Assembly: GCF_000721175.1 (NCBI RefSeq)
Contig: NZ_JOEZ01000030.1
Coordinates: 89,174 to 153,173 of the forward strand
Length of the DNA stretch: 64,000 bases
Direction of reading: 5' to 3'
Origin: Streptomyces anulatus
Lineage (GTDB): Bacteria > Actinomycetota > Actinomycetes > Streptomycetales > Streptomycetaceae
Of this stretch, positions 33,479-42,142 are shown piece after piece. Below the pieces are notes generated by a model. The model had not been told where the DNA came from and did no database searches. It saw nothing but the letters and a program-made list of their open reading frames with translations. Within the stretch, counting starts at the first letter, position 1. Each line of letters starts with the position of its first letter. The position numbers were made by a program, and so were the translations under genes.

Positions 33479-34669
33479 TCAGGGGACGAGCAGGGTCTTG
33501 ATCATGCCGTCGTCCTTCTTCTGGAACGTCTCGTAGGCCTTGGGCCCCTCTTCCAGGGGCAGGTGGTGCGTGGCGAAGGAATCCACGCCCAGCGAGTCCC
33601 GGTCCACCAGCAGCGGCAGCAGGTCGTCGACCCACCGCTTGACGTTGGCCTGACCCATGCGCAGCTGGATCTGCTTGTCGAACAGGGTGAGCAGCGGCAT
33701 CGGGTCGGCGGAGCCGCCGTAGACGCCGGAGACGGAGATCGTGCCGCCCCTGCGCACCAGATCGATGGCCGTGTGCAGCGCGGTGAGGCGGTCGATTCCC
33801 ACCGTCTCCATCAGACGCTGACCGACCGCGTCGGGCAGCAGCCCGACCGCCGCGTGCGCGGCCTTGGCCACCGGAGCGCCGTGGGCCTCCATGCCGACCG
33901 CGTCGATCACCGCGTCCGTACCGCGTCCGTCCGTGAGGTCGCGGACGGCGTCGCCGAGGTCCTTGCCGTGACGGCGCAGGTCGAGGCAGGTGGCGCCGTA
34001 CCCGCTCACCCGGTCGAGGCGTTCGGGGACCCGGTCCACGCCGATGACGAGTCCGGCGCCCCGGTGAAGGGCGATCCTGGCGGCCATGGCGCCGATCGGG
34101 CCGAGGCCGAGGACGGTGACGCTGCCGCCGGGCGGGATGTCCGCGTACTCCACCGCCTGCCAGGCGGTCGGCAGGACGTCCGACAGGTAGACGAACCGGT
34201 CGTCCGGCGGGCCGTGCGGGACCTTGATCGGCAAGGCGTTCCCGAAGGGGACCCGCAGGTACTCGGCCTGGCCGCCGGGCACCTGCCCGTAGAGCTTGGT
34301 GTACCCGAACAGCGAGGCGCCCGTGCCGCGCTCGCGCACCTGGGTGGTCTCGCACTGGGAGTGCAGCCCCTGCCCGCACATGTGGCAGTGGCCGCAGGAC
34401 ACGTTGAAGGGGATCACGACCCGGTCCCCCGGGGCGACGGCGGTCACCTCGGGACCGACTTCCTCCACCACGCCCATCGGTTCGTGGCCCAGGATGTCGC
34501 CCGCGTCGAGGTAGGGCCCGAGTATCTCGTAGAGGTGGAGATCGGAGCCGCAGATGCCGGTGGACGTGATCTTGACGATGATGTCCGTCGGATCCTGGAT
34601 CCGTGGGTCCGGGACAGTCTCCACGCGGACGTCCCGCTTTCCCTGGTAGGTCAGCGCGCGCACGGTCAC
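33479..34669 (-). CDS. zinc-dependent alcohol dehydrogenase (glutathione-independent formaldehyde-dehydrogenase-like)
   Basis: 396 residues from GTG 34669, with AAAGGA just upstream. Catalytic zinc ligands are in TGICGSDLH and GHEPMG, structural zinc ligands in CGHCHMCGQGLHSQC, and the NAD site is GLGPIGAMAA. The large MDR form with DVLPTAWQAVEYA resembles glutathione-independent formaldehyde dehydrogenases. Downstream lie the baeRF remnant and the phosphatase. A sigma-B-like promoter candidate is 53 bp upstream. Confidence 0.9.
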   Translation of the reverse strand: MTVRALTYQGKRDVRVETVPDPRIQDPTDIIVKITSTGICGSDLHLYEILGPYLDAGDILGHEPMGVVEEVGPEVTAVAPGDRVVIPFNVSCGHCHMCGQGLHSQCETTQVRERGTGASLFGYTKLYGQVPGGQAEYLRVPFGNALPIKVPHGPPDDRFVYLSDVLPTAWQAVEYADIPPGGSVTVLGLGPIGAMAARIALHRGAGLVIGVDRVPERLDRVSGYGATCLDLRRHGKDLGDAVRDLTDGRGTDAVIDAVGMEAHGAPVAKAAHAAVGLLPDAVGQRLMETVGIDRLTALHTAIDLVRRGGTISVSGVYGGSADPMPLLTLFDKQIQLRMGQANVKRWVDDLLPLLVDRDSLGVDSFATHHLPLEEGPKAYETFQKKDDGMIKTLLVP

Positions 34670-34721
34670 ACTTCCTTTCCGCCGTGTCAACGGCCCTTTT
34701 CCCCGTGTGGGCGACTGCCGG

Positions 34722-34746
34722 GTTCCCTTACCGTTCCGCGTGAAAC
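34722..34746 (-). promoter_or_regulatory. sigma-B-like promoter candidate for alcohol dehydrogenase
   Basis: On the minus strand: GTTT (34746-34743), 15-base spacer, GGGAAC (34727-34722). One mismatch to GGGTAY. Confidence 0.4.
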
Positions 34747-34782
34747 ATTCGGGCACGGCCGGACATTTGAGAACATGGGGCC

Positions 34783-35319
34783 ATGGGAAAAAGCGCTCTC
34801 ATCGTCATCGACATGATCAATACCTACGAACATCCCGATGCCGAGCTGCTCATTCCCTCGGTCGGCGCGGCGCTTCCCCATCTCGCGCGCCTGATCGCGC
34901 GTGCCCGCGCGGAAGGCGTTCCCGTCATCTACGCGAATGACAATTTCGGTGAATGGCGCTCCCATCACGGAGAGATCATCCAGGCCGCTCTGGCGGGGAA
35001 GAACGCGGAACTGGTCGAGCCCCTGCTGCCGGACGACGACGCGCTGTTCGTCGTGAAGGCGCGGCACTCCATCTTCTACGAGACGCCGCTCAGCTACCTG
35101 CTCTCCGAACTGCACGTGGACCATGTCGTGCTCTGCGGCCAGGTGACGGAACAGTGCGTGCTGTATTCGGCCCTCGACGCGCATATCCGGCATCTGGGCG
35201 TGACGGTGCCGAAGGACGCCGTGGCACATATCCACCGTGACCTCGCCGAGGCCGCGCTGCGGATGATGCAGCGCAACATGGGGGCTGCCGTCCGCTACGT
35301 GGACGAGGTCGACTTCTGA
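34783..35319 (+). CDS. isochorismatase-family cysteine hydrolase
   Basis: 178 residues. The triad is Asp10 (ALIVIDMINTYE), Lys92 (FVVKARHS) and Cys125 (GQVTEQCVLYSALDA), so the active site is intact. Family members hydrolyse isochorismate, nicotinamide or carbamates; this sequence is closest in style to the generic YcaC/PncA-like group and the substrate is not assigned. It diverges from the alcohol dehydrogenase. Confidence 0.9.
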   Translation: MGKSALIVIDMINTYEHPDAELLIPSVGAALPHLARLIARARAEGVPVIYANDNFGEWRSHHGEIIQAALAGKNAELVEPLLPDDDALFVVKARHSIFYETPLSYLLSELHVDHVVLCGQVTEQCVLYSALDAHIRHLGVTVPKDAVAHIHRDLAEAALRMMQRNMGAAVRYVDEVDF

Positions 35320-35444
35320 TACGGACCGGATGCTGACACGGACCGGACGGCGCGGGCCGGACCGGACGGAGCGGGAAGCGTTCCCGGGCCCGGTGCGCGG
35401 CGCGGCGAGCAGCCCGGCGACGCGGTCGCGGAGGCGGAGGCGCC

Positions 35445-36476
35445 TCAGGTTGTCGGCGGTGTGCGGAGCGCGGTGCGGCCCTCGCGCCAGGCCGCCAGCA
35501 GGTGGTCCGCGAGGAGGTCCTCCAGATGTCCGGTCGCCTCGATGCCCAGGACGATGTCGGCCGCCAGCTCGGGCTCGTCCGCCAGCAGTCCGCCGATCAC
35601 CTCGTGGCGCACGACCTGTTCGTGGACCGCGTCGGCCTCCACGTGCTCGTCGTAGAAGCGCTGGGCCGCAGGGCCGGCGCCCACGTTGCGGAGAGCTGCC
35701 GCGAGCCGCCTGGAGCCCGGGGACGAGGTGATCTCCACCGCGGCGAAGTGCCCGACCAGCGCGCCGCGCAGCCGCCGGTGGAGCCCGAACAGGGACATCA
35801 TGTTGACCGTGGCCAGGGCCTGGGCCGGCGCCACGTCGAGATAGCGGCCGTACTGCGGGTCGAGCCCCAGGTCGGCCATGAGATCGGCGAAGAGCTGGGC
35901 ATGGATGTCCTCGGCGCGGCCTGCTCCGAACTCGTCGAACTCCACGGCGACCATCGCCGCCTTCGCCCGCCCGCGGAGTCTGGGCACCACCCACAGATGC
36001 GGGTCGGCTTCCTTGAGGTGGTAGAGGGACCGCACGGTGGCGTACTCCCTCAACTGCCACAGCTCGCCGCCCCGCTGGAGGTGGTGGCTGACGCTGTGGC
36101 CGTCATCGCCCACGGGTTCGAGCAGGAGCGCATCGACCGCCTGCGCCACGTCCGTCCTGCCCGATCCGCCGTCGTGGCGCAGCGCGTCCAGGAAGACGTC
36201 CTCGGCGGCGGCGCGCACGCCGAGCAGGGCGGGGTTCCACTCCAGGCGCTCGTCCGCGCCCGCGAATCCCCGGTAGTGGAGCTCGTACAGGACGTACAGG
36301 AGCAGGTGCAGGTCGTCGCCGTAAGGGTCGGCGTGGTGGATCGCCCCGACGTCGGGCAGGGTCGTCCCGCGGCCTGCCAGCACGTCGAGGACGCTCTCGC
36401 TCAGGGGCCCGCGCGCCAGGGGGAGCGCCGGAGATGCCTCGGGGCTGTTACGGGGGGTGGCAGCCGAGATCGTCAC
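35445..36476 (-). CDS. iron-containing redox enzyme family protein (haem-oxygenase-like fold)
   Basis: 343 residues from GTG 36476, whose start overlaps the stop of the CDGSH gene (GTGA). HYRGFAGADERLEWNP, the AEDIHAQLFADLM helix and the HVEADAVHEQVVRHE helix supply the histidines and glutamates of the haem-oxygenase-like di-metal fold (PF14518). A longer in-frame start exists but would run through the CDGSH gene's repeat region. It is coupled to a [2Fe-2S] CDGSH protein, which may supply electrons. Confidence 0.85.
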   Translation of the reverse strand: MTISAATPRNSPEASPALPLARGPLSESVLDVLAGRGTTLPDVGAIHHADPYGDDLHLLLYVLYELHYRGFAGADERLEWNPALLGVRAAAEDVFLDALRHDGGSGRTDVAQAVDALLLEPVGDDGHSVSHHLQRGGELWQLREYATVRSLYHLKEADPHLWVVPRLRGRAKAAMVAVEFDEFGAGRAEDIHAQLFADLMADLGLDPQYGRYLDVAPAQALATVNMMSLFGLHRRLRGALVGHFAAVEITSSPGSRRLAAALRNVGAGPAAQRFYDEHVEADAVHEQVVRHEVIGGLLADEPELAADIVLGIEATGHLEDLLADHLLAAWREGRTALRTPPTT

Positions 36477-36772
36477 GGTCGGGGCTCCTTCTCGCCATCC
36501 TGGCCGTCCTGGCCGTCCTGGCCGTCCTGGCCGTCCTGGCCGTCCTGCGGCTTTCGGTCGCGCGGGCGGGCCCTGGAAGCCTTGCGACGACGGTGGCTGG
36601 TGTCGCACCAGGGGTAGGCGCGACTGCGGTGGCAGGTACAGATCGCCACGACGAAGCGGTCGGACCGGACCGTCGTCCCGTCGGCCTGCACGACGTCGAC
36701 CGGGCCTTCCACCAGGATGGGGCCTTCCCGGTTCACCACCACGCGTCGCGGCGTCTCATTCCTTCCGGGCAC
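36473..36772 (-). CDS. CDGSH iron-sulfur domain protein with C-terminal GQD repeats
   Basis: 99 residues from GTG 36772, which overlaps the preceding methyltransferase gene by 17 bp; the start has no clear ribosome site. CTCHRSRAYPWCDTSH supplies the Cys3-His ligands of a CDGSH [2Fe-2S] cluster. The tail is basic and ends in five GQD units encoded by a perfect 9-bp tandem repeat (36501-36545). It probably transfers electrons to the coupled haem-oxygenase-like enzyme. Confidence 0.88.
   Translation of the reverse strand: MPGRNETPRRVVVNREGPILVEGPVDVVQADGTTVRSDRFVVAICTCHRSRAYPWCDTSHRRRKASRARPRDRKPQDGQDGQDGQDGQDGQDGEKEPRP
36501..36545. repeat. 9-bp tandem repeat, five copies
   Basis: Five perfect head-to-tail copies of TGGCCGTCC, in frame in the CDGSH gene, where each encodes Gly-Gln-Asp. 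Copy number changes would alter tail length without breaking the frame. Confidence 0.9.
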
Positions 36773-37520
36773 GGATCACCACCAGCTCTTCCCTGTCCGG
36801 GTGGTCCCGCAGCAGGCCCTGCGCCCGCAGCCAGGCCACCCGGCCCAGCGTGACGGGGCCGAACGGAATCGTCACCCGGTCGGTCACGGAGACGTCCAGA
36901 CCGGCGGCGGAGAGCCGGCCCACCGTCTCCTCGGGTCGGCTCAGCCCCGACTGCACCAACAGCAGCAGGCCGCCGGGGCGCAGGGCGGCGAAGGCGTCGT
37001 CGCAGATGCGGTCGAGGATCACCCGGCCGTCGGGGCCCGCGTCCCACGACCGGCCGGCCCGGTACCGGGGCGCGGAGAGGCCGGGGGCCGGGACGTAGGG
37101 CGGGTTGCTGACGACCGCGTCGAACGTACGGCCCGGCAGGGCCCGGAGCAGGTCCCCCCGCCGTACGGTGACGGGCAGGCGGGCGAGCGCGGTGTTCAGC
37201 CGTGCCGACGCCACGGCCCGGCGGCTGATGTCCACGGCCGTGACGCGGGCGCCGAGGCGCGCGGCGTGAAGGGCCAGCGTGCCGGTGCCGGTGCAGAGGT
37301 CCAGTACGTCCATGCCCCGGCGGATCCCCTCACGGCGCATGGCGGTGGCCAGCAGCAGCGTGTCGGTCTGCGGCCGGTACACGCCGGGCAGACGTACGAC
37401 CGGGCCCGGCCTCGGCCGTCCCCCTTCCGGCCACGGAGCCACGCCGGACGGGTCCGGGAGGGCTCGCTGCGTCGTCGAGCCGTCCTCGTCGGGTACCCGC
37501 ACTCCTCGCACCCTGCTCAA
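36756..37520 (-). CDS. HemK2/MTQ2-type protein methyltransferase
   Basis: 254 residues. Motif I is VLDLCTGTGTLALHAA and the catalytic NPPY is in AVVSNPPYVPAPG, as in PrmC/HemK2 glutamine methyltransferases. LPGVYRPQTDTLLL is the usual start of the family, so residues 1-42 are an extension and the true start may be internal. The TTG at 37520 overlaps the upstream stop (TTGA), which favours that start. Targets may be release factors or other proteins. Confidence 0.82.
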   Translation of the reverse strand: MSRVRGVRVPDEDGSTTQRALPDPSGVAPWPEGGRPRPGPVVRLPGVYRPQTDTLLLATAMRREGIRRGMDVLDLCTGTGTLALHAARLGARVTAVDISRRAVASARLNTALARLPVTVRRGDLLRALPGRTFDAVVSNPPYVPAPGLSAPRYRAGRSWDAGPDGRVILDRICDDAFAALRPGGLLLLVQSGLSRPEETVGRLSAAGLDVSVTDRVTIPFGPVTLGRVAWLRAQGLLRDHPDREELVVIRARKE

Positions 37521-37750
37521 CGGCCGGGAGATTCGTCGGGCCGGTCCTGCTGCTCCTGCCGCTCCTGCTGGCGCGCCGCCGTCCGCCGACGCCGGCCCTC
37601 GTCCTTGCGGGCGGGGTCGTCGAGTGCCTTGCCGTCCGATTCCTCGACCAGACCGCGGACCTTCCGAACTTTGGCCTGCAAGAGCCTGCGCATGTCACGC
37701 ATCGTGTCCTCCTGTGCGGTCAGCAGCTGTTCCACGCTCGAACGGTTCAT
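37517..37750 (-). CDS. small hypothetical protein heading the CDGSH operon
   Basis: 77 residues, MNRSSVEQLLTAQEDTMRDM then a charged helix and an Arg/Gln-rich tail; no family recognised. ATG 37750 has GAGGA upstream. It is the first of four coupled genes and sits about 75 bp downstream of a sigma-B-like promoter. Confidence 0.6.
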   Translation of the reverse strand: MNRSSVEQLLTAQEDTMRDMRRLLQAKVRKVRGLVEESDGKALDDPARKDEGRRRRTAARQQERQEQQDRPDESPGR

Positions 37751-37823
37751 GCTTCCTCGTCCACGGGCCCGGGGCCTGCCATCGGGCTGTCCGGCTTCGG
37801 TCGGTCGCGTCGCTGTAAGGGAG

Positions 37824-37847
37824 TGACCCCGAACACCCCAGCTAAAC
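37824..37847 (-). promoter_or_regulatory. sigma-B-like promoter candidate for the four-gene CDGSH operon
   Basis: Minus strand: GTTT (37847-37844), 14-base spacer, GGGTCA (37829-37824). One mismatch to GGGTAY at the -10 element. Confidence 0.4.
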
Positions 37848-37882
37848 GTGCGCCGCCGTTCACCGCACGCCGAGCCGCTGGT

Positions 37883-38239
37883 TCAGCGGGTGCCTGTGCG
37901 CCTGATGGCGGTCCGCAGGGCGCGGCGGGTGGCGGGCGGCAGAGGGGTGCCGTGAAAGCTCTCGACCAGTTGGTGGGCGATGTCGCGCAGCTTGATGTTG
38001 CTGTCCTGCGAGGCGCCGACCAGGATCTGCCAGGCCTGCCCGCTGGTGCAGGGCGTCGACGCGATGAGGATGCCGCGGGCGATGTCGATGACCGGTCTGC
38101 TCCGCAGCGCGGTGCGCAGTCCTTCGAGTTCGCTCCGCAGGGCGGCGAGGTCACAGTCCGGGAGGGAAGCGGTCCCCGGCGGACTGCCCTGGCCGGACGG
38201 TGCTGCGCCCGTGCCGTGGTCCTGGTCGGGTTGTTCCAC
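37883..38239 (-). CDS. ANTAR domain-containing protein
   Basis: 118 residues from GTG 38239 with GGAGG six bases upstream. The C-terminal ANTAR three-helix domain spans about 45-100 (RSELEGLRTALRSRPVIDIA, RGILIASTPCTSGQAW, ASQDSNIKLRDIAHQLVES). ANTAR domains bind paired RNA hairpins and act as antiterminators. There is no receiver or GAF domain, so its input is unknown. No two-hexaloop ANTAR target was identified by eye nearby. Confidence 0.85.
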   Translation of the reverse strand: MEQPDQDHGTGAAPSGQGSPPGTASLPDCDLAALRSELEGLRTALRSRPVIDIARGILIASTPCTSGQAWQILVGASQDSNIKLRDIAHQLVESFHGTPLPPATRRALRTAIRRTGTR

Positions 38240-38764
38240 GCCTGGCCTCCTTCCCGAGCCCCGCTCGGAGAACCCCCGGCACGGCAAGCAGGACCGCGGG
38301 GCCCTTCCACCGCCCGGAGCATAGGCACGACGCGGCGGGCAGGTCGAACCCGACACGCAGCCCCTCCAGATGTCAGCGCGCGGGCAGCGGGGAGCAGGCG
38401 GCCCCGGCCGACGGCCGGGGCGCGGAGCGGAGGGGACGGGCCGGGTCAGTCGGTGGAGAGGCCTCGACGAGGTCTCCCACCCGGGGGCCCGGGAGGGAAG
38501 GGGCCACGTCCGCGGTGGCGAGGGTCCGCCGGGTCCTTGCCGCCCGAGCACCTTCCTTCTGCATCGTGCGGATCGGTCCGTGGCACGGCGGGTTCCCCCG
38601 TCGGGGCGGTTCCTGACATCGCCTTCCGCCCCTCAGGGGCCGCATCTGCGGGCGTCGGGAGGCCACGTACCTCGGTCGGCGTTTGCTCTCCGGCAGCAGT
38701 GGTACCCGGTAGCGGCAGAAGATCCGGCCCAGGACGGGCGCCGCCCGACGCACCGAGGAGAACC
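38240..38764. other. intergenic region between ANTAR and SRPBCC genes
   Basis: 525 bp between divergent genes. It holds a possible sigma-B-like element (GTTT 38681, 15-base spacer, TGGTAC 38700-38705) 60 bp before the SRPBCC start, and no convincing open reading frame. Confidence 0.4.
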
Positions 38765-39253
38765 ATGGCCGCCCGGCATCACCTCATCGACCGATCGCCG
38801 TCCGCCGTGTGGGCGGTACTCGACAACGAACGCCTGTACGGCAGGTGGGTGGTGGGCACCTCGGAGTCCCACCGGGAGGAGGGCGACTGGCCCGATACCG
38901 GCTCGTCCATCACGTACAGCGTGCGCCTGGGGCCCAGACGGTTCACGGGCCGCACCATCGTCCGGCTCATCGAGAGGCCACGGACACTGGAGCTGGAAGC
39001 CGAGGCCGGTCCGCTGGGGTCGGCCCGCATCGCCCTGGACATCCGGCCATGGGGCGACAGAACCCTCGTGACCGTCGACGAGCACCCTCTGCGGGGGCTG
39101 GGCGGCACACTCCACAACGCGCTGCTGGAATCGGTGATCCAGATCCGCCACCGCACCATGCTGGCCCGCCTCGCCCGGCTGGTCGAGCAGGTGACGCCGG
39201 CAGTGCCGGACGGTGACGAGAACGCCGCCGCCGCGGCCGCAACAGCCGAATGA
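38765..39253 (+). CDS. SRPBCC family protein
   Basis: 162 residues. HHLIDRSPSAVWAVLDNERL followed by YGRWVVGTSES, and the alternating beta strands (SITYSVRLGPRRF, RTLELEAEAGPLG) to a long C-terminal helix, match the START/Bet v1-like polyketide cyclase fold that binds hydrophobic ligands. It precedes an FAD oxidoreductase by 49 bp, a pairing frequent in Streptomyces. The ligand is unknown. Confidence 0.85.
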   Translation: MAARHHLIDRSPSAVWAVLDNERLYGRWVVGTSESHREEGDWPDTGSSITYSVRLGPRRFTGRTIVRLIERPRTLELEAEAGPLGSARIALDIRPWGDRTLVTVDEHPLRGLGGTLHNALLESVIQIRHRTMLARLARLVEQVTPAVPDGDENAAAAAATAE

Positions 39254-39302
39254 CCACGGATTCCAACCGGTAGGGCGGGTTCCCGCCGCGGAGGGTGACG
39301 TC

Positions 39303-40940
39303 ATGGTCGACGCAGTAGTGATCGGAAGCGGGCCGAACGGCCTGGTCGCGGCCAATCTGCTCGCCGGCGCCGGCTGGTCGGTGGAGGTCCTGGAGGCACA
39401 GGACGAACCGGGCGGCGCGGTCCGCAGCGACCGCGGGGTCCACCCCGAGTACGTCAATGACCTGTTCAGCTCGTTCTATCCGCTGGCGGCGGTCTCCCCC
39501 GTGCTGGGCCGGCTGGAGCTGCACCGCGAAGGGCTCCGCTGGAGTCACGCTCCCCGGGTGCTCGCGCACCCGTTGCTCGACGGCAGCTGCGCCGTGCTGG
39601 ACCGCGACCGATCCGCGACGGCCGAGGCGCTCGACCGCTTCGCGCCCGGCGACGGTGAAAGCTGGCAGGCTCTGTGCCGCATCTGGGACCGGCTGGGCGG
39701 CGACATCGTCGATGCCCTCTTCTCGCCCTTCCCGCCCGTCCGCGCCGGGGCCGCGCTGGCGGTGCGGCTGCGGGCGGCGGGCGGGCTGCGCCTGGCCCGC
39801 AGCCTCGTCCTCCCGGTCCGCAGGCTCGGCGAGGAGGAGTTCGCCGGTCAGGGCGGGCGGCTGCTGCTGGCCGGCAACGCCCTGCACGCGGACCTGGCCC
39901 CGGAGGCGGCGGGCAGCGGTGGCTTCGGCTGGCTGATGTCCATGCTGGGGCAGTTCCACGGCTTTCCCGTCCCCGTCGGCGGCGCCGGGGCGCTCACCGC
40001 GGCCCTGGTGCGGCGATTGGAGAGCCGTGGGGGAAGCGTGCGGTGCGGGCAGCGGGTCACCGAGGTCGTCGTACGGCAGGGCCGCGCCGTGGGCGTCCGT
40101 ACGGAGTCCGGGGAGGCGGTCCAGGCCCGCCGGGCTGTCCTGGCCGATGTCTCCGCCCCGTGTCTTTACGGGTCGCTGCTCTCCCCCGAACACCTGCCGC
40201 CCCGGCTCCTGAAGGACATGCGACGGTTCCAGTGGGACTTCGCCACGTTCAAGGTCGACTGGGCGCTGCACGGTCCCGTCCCGTGGAGCAGCGCGGCCGC
40301 CGCCACGGCCGGGACCGTCCATCTGGCGGAGGGCGTCGACGAGCTCACCCGGTGGGCGTCCCAGATCGCCCGCTCTCGTATCCCCGACCGCCCGTTCCTG
40401 CTGGTGGGGCAGATGACCACGGCCGACGCGACCCGGTCCCCGCTGGACACCGAGTCTGCGTGGGCCTACACCCATGTGCCCCACGAGGTGAAGGCGGACG
40501 CGGGCGCGGACGGGCTGACGGGCACATGGGACGCGGGTGAGCAGGAGAGGATGGCCGACCGGGTGGAGCGGCAGGTGGAGCGGTACGCACCCGGCTTCCG
40601 CAGCCGGATCCGCGCCCGGCGGGTCCTGGCCCCGCCCTCGCTCCAGGCCGCGGACGGCAATCTCCACAACGGGGCCGTCAACGGCGGCACGGCCTCGATG
40701 CACCAGCAACTGGTGTTCCGGCCGACGCCGGGAACGGGCCGCTCCGAGACACCGGTGAAGGGGCTCTACCTGGCGTCGGCCTCAGCGCATCCGGGCGGCG
40801 GGGTGCATGGCGCCCCGGGTGCCAACGCCGCCCGTGCCGCCATCCGTTCCACGCGGGCCACCGCGCAGCCGCTGGCCGCCGCCCAGCGGCTGCTGGCCCG
40901 CCGGGACCGGACCGGCGAGACCGCCGGCGGTACGTCGTGA
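39303..40940 (+). CDS. phytoene desaturase-like FAD-dependent oxidoreductase
   Basis: 545 residues from ATG 39303. The N-terminal dinucleotide motif AVVIGSGPNGLVAANLLAGAG with EVLEAQDEPGGAVRS places it in the CrtI/amine-oxidase superfamily (NAD(P)/FAD-dependent oxidoreductase, PYROXD2-like). A C-terminal FAD contact is GLYLASASAHPGGGVHGAPG. No carotenoid genes lie nearby, so a carotenoid role is unlikely. It is likely co-transcribed with the SRPBCC gene. Confidence 0.88.
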   Translation: MVDAVVIGSGPNGLVAANLLAGAGWSVEVLEAQDEPGGAVRSDRGVHPEYVNDLFSSFYPLAAVSPVLGRLELHREGLRWSHAPRVLAHPLLDGSCAVLDRDRSATAEALDRFAPGDGESWQALCRIWDRLGGDIVDALFSPFPPVRAGAALAVRLRAAGGLRLARSLVLPVRRLGEEEFAGQGGRLLLAGNALHADLAPEAAGSGGFGWLMSMLGQFHGFPVPVGGAGALTAALVRRLESRGGSVRCGQRVTEVVVRQGRAVGVRTESGEAVQARRAVLADVSAPCLYGSLLSPEHLPPRLLKDMRRFQWDFATFKVDWALHGPVPWSSAAAATAGTVHLAEGVDELTRWASQIARSRIPDRPFLLVGQMTTADATRSPLDTESAWAYTHVPHEVKADAGADGLTGTWDAGEQERMADRVERQVERYAPGFRSRIRARRVLAPPSLQAADGNLHNGAVNGGTASMHQQLVFRPTPGTGRSETPVKGLYLASASAHPGGGVHGAPGANAARAAIRSTRATAQPLAAAQRLLARRDRTGETAGGTS

Positions 40941-41064
40941 GGTGTGCCGGACGCGGTCGGTAGCGAGACGAGGAGGCGGCTGACGAGAGACGGAGGCGGC
41001 TGAGGAGCGGCTCGGGAGAGGCCCGCGCGCACGGTGCGGGGCCCGGCAGAAGGAGGGAACGAGC

Positions 41065-41742
41065 ATGCGGTTTCGCGACCGCCGTGAGGCGGGTGGGCAG
41101 CTCGCCGACCGGCTGCTGGAGTGGGCGGCCGGACAGGAGATGATCGACCCCCTCGTCATCGCGCTCCCCCGCGGCGGAGTCCCCGTCGCGGCGGAGATCG
41201 CCCCGGTGCTCGATGCCGAGCTCGACGTCCTGGTCGTCCGCAAGATAGGGCTGCCCGGCCGGCCGGAGACCGGCATCGGCGCGATCATCGGTGATGAGCC
41301 GCCGCTGTTCGACGAAGGCGTCCTGGACGCGCTGGGCCTGGATGAGGAGCGGCTCGGTCCCGAGGTGGCGCGGGAACGCGCGGAGCTGCACCGACGCGAG
41401 GGGCTCTACCGAGGTGGGCGGCCAGGGCCCCGGATCGACGGCAGGACCGTGATCCTGGTCGACGACGGGCTCGCCACCGGCCTCACGGCCCGGGTCGCCC
41501 TGCGGCATCTGCGGCACCGGGCTCCCGGCCGTCTGGCCCTCGCCGTGCCGGTCGGCGCTCCCGGCAGCGCGGACCGCCTGCGGTCGGAAGCCGACGACGT
41601 CCTCTGCCTCCACGAGCCGCCGGGCTTCCGGGCCGTGGGCGAGTGGTACGACGACTTCGGCCAGGTGGGGGACGAGGAGGTCCTCTCCGTTCTGCGCGGC
41701 TTCGGGCCGTCACCGTCGTCAGCACCCGGCCCGGCCCCATGA
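41065..41742 (+). CDS. phosphoribosyltransferase family protein
   Basis: 225 residues. The PRPP loop is VILVDDGLATGLTARVAL near residue 130. The N-terminus MRFRDRREAGGQLADRL and IALPRGGVPVAAEIA are typical of actinobacterial stand-alone phosphoribosyltransferase-like proteins often found with stress and DUF genes. The substrate is not known. Confidence 0.88.
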   Translation: MRFRDRREAGGQLADRLLEWAAGQEMIDPLVIALPRGGVPVAAEIAPVLDAELDVLVVRKIGLPGRPETGIGAIIGDEPPLFDEGVLDALGLDEERLGPEVARERAELHRREGLYRGGRPGPRIDGRTVILVDDGLATGLTARVALRHLRHRAPGRLALAVPVGAPGSADRLRSEADDVLCLHEPPGFRAVGEWYDDFGQVGDEEVLSVLRGFGPSPSSAPGPAP

Positions 41743-41812
41743 CACGGGGAACTCACGGCGGCGGGTTTGCTCGCCCAGGACTGACTCCCTCACTGCTCCG
41801 GAGACGATTCGT

Positions 41813-42070
41813 ATGAGGCGTGGCACGGAACCGGTGAACGCACGCAGCGCACTGCAGCTCAGGAGAGTCCTCGCGTGGTCGGCCCTGGTCGTGTTCCTCG
41901 CGGCTGCGGCGCTGCTCGGGCTGGCGGCAGCCGCCGCCGGAGACGGCGACGCCCCGAGCAGAACGGCGCGGGCGCTTCTCGCGGCGGTGTGCGCCCTCGT
42001 CGCCGCGACTGCGGCCGTCGACCTGCTGGTCATCCGGAAAAGGCGTGCCCAGGAGCGGGAACGCCACTGA
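41813..42070 (+). CDS. DUF6343 family small membrane protein
   Basis: 85 residues: RRGTEPVNARSALQLRRVLA, then two hydrophobic segments (about 24-44 and 52-72) and a basic tail. The TEPVxARSALxLR start is typical of DUF6343. It is followed by a strong bidirectional terminator. Function is unknown. Confidence 0.75.
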   Translation: MRRGTEPVNARSALQLRRVLAWSALVVFLAAAALLGLAAAAAGDGDAPSRTARALLAAVCALVAATAAVDLLVIRKRRAQERERH

Positions 42071-42098
42071 TATCCAACACCGTCAGGGATGCGCGCAG

Positions 42099-42135
42099 TG
42101 TGCAGGACATGGGTCCAGGACCCATGTCCTGCACA
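42099..42135. terminator. strong bidirectional hairpin
   Basis: Perfect 16-bp arms TGTGCAGGACATGGGT / ACCCATGTCCTGCACA with a CCAGG loop, between the convergent DUF6343 and SulP genes. It is lower in GC than its surroundings. Confidence 0.85.
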
Positions 42136-42142
42136 GGAACGG

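Noticed and set aside
36501..36545. Possible CRISPR-like repeat
   Set aside because: Units are 9 bp with no spacers; it is a coding tandem repeat.
39303..40940. Carotenoid biosynthesis gene (crtI)
   Set aside because: The FAD motif is shared by a broad superfamily and no other carotenoid gene is adjacent.
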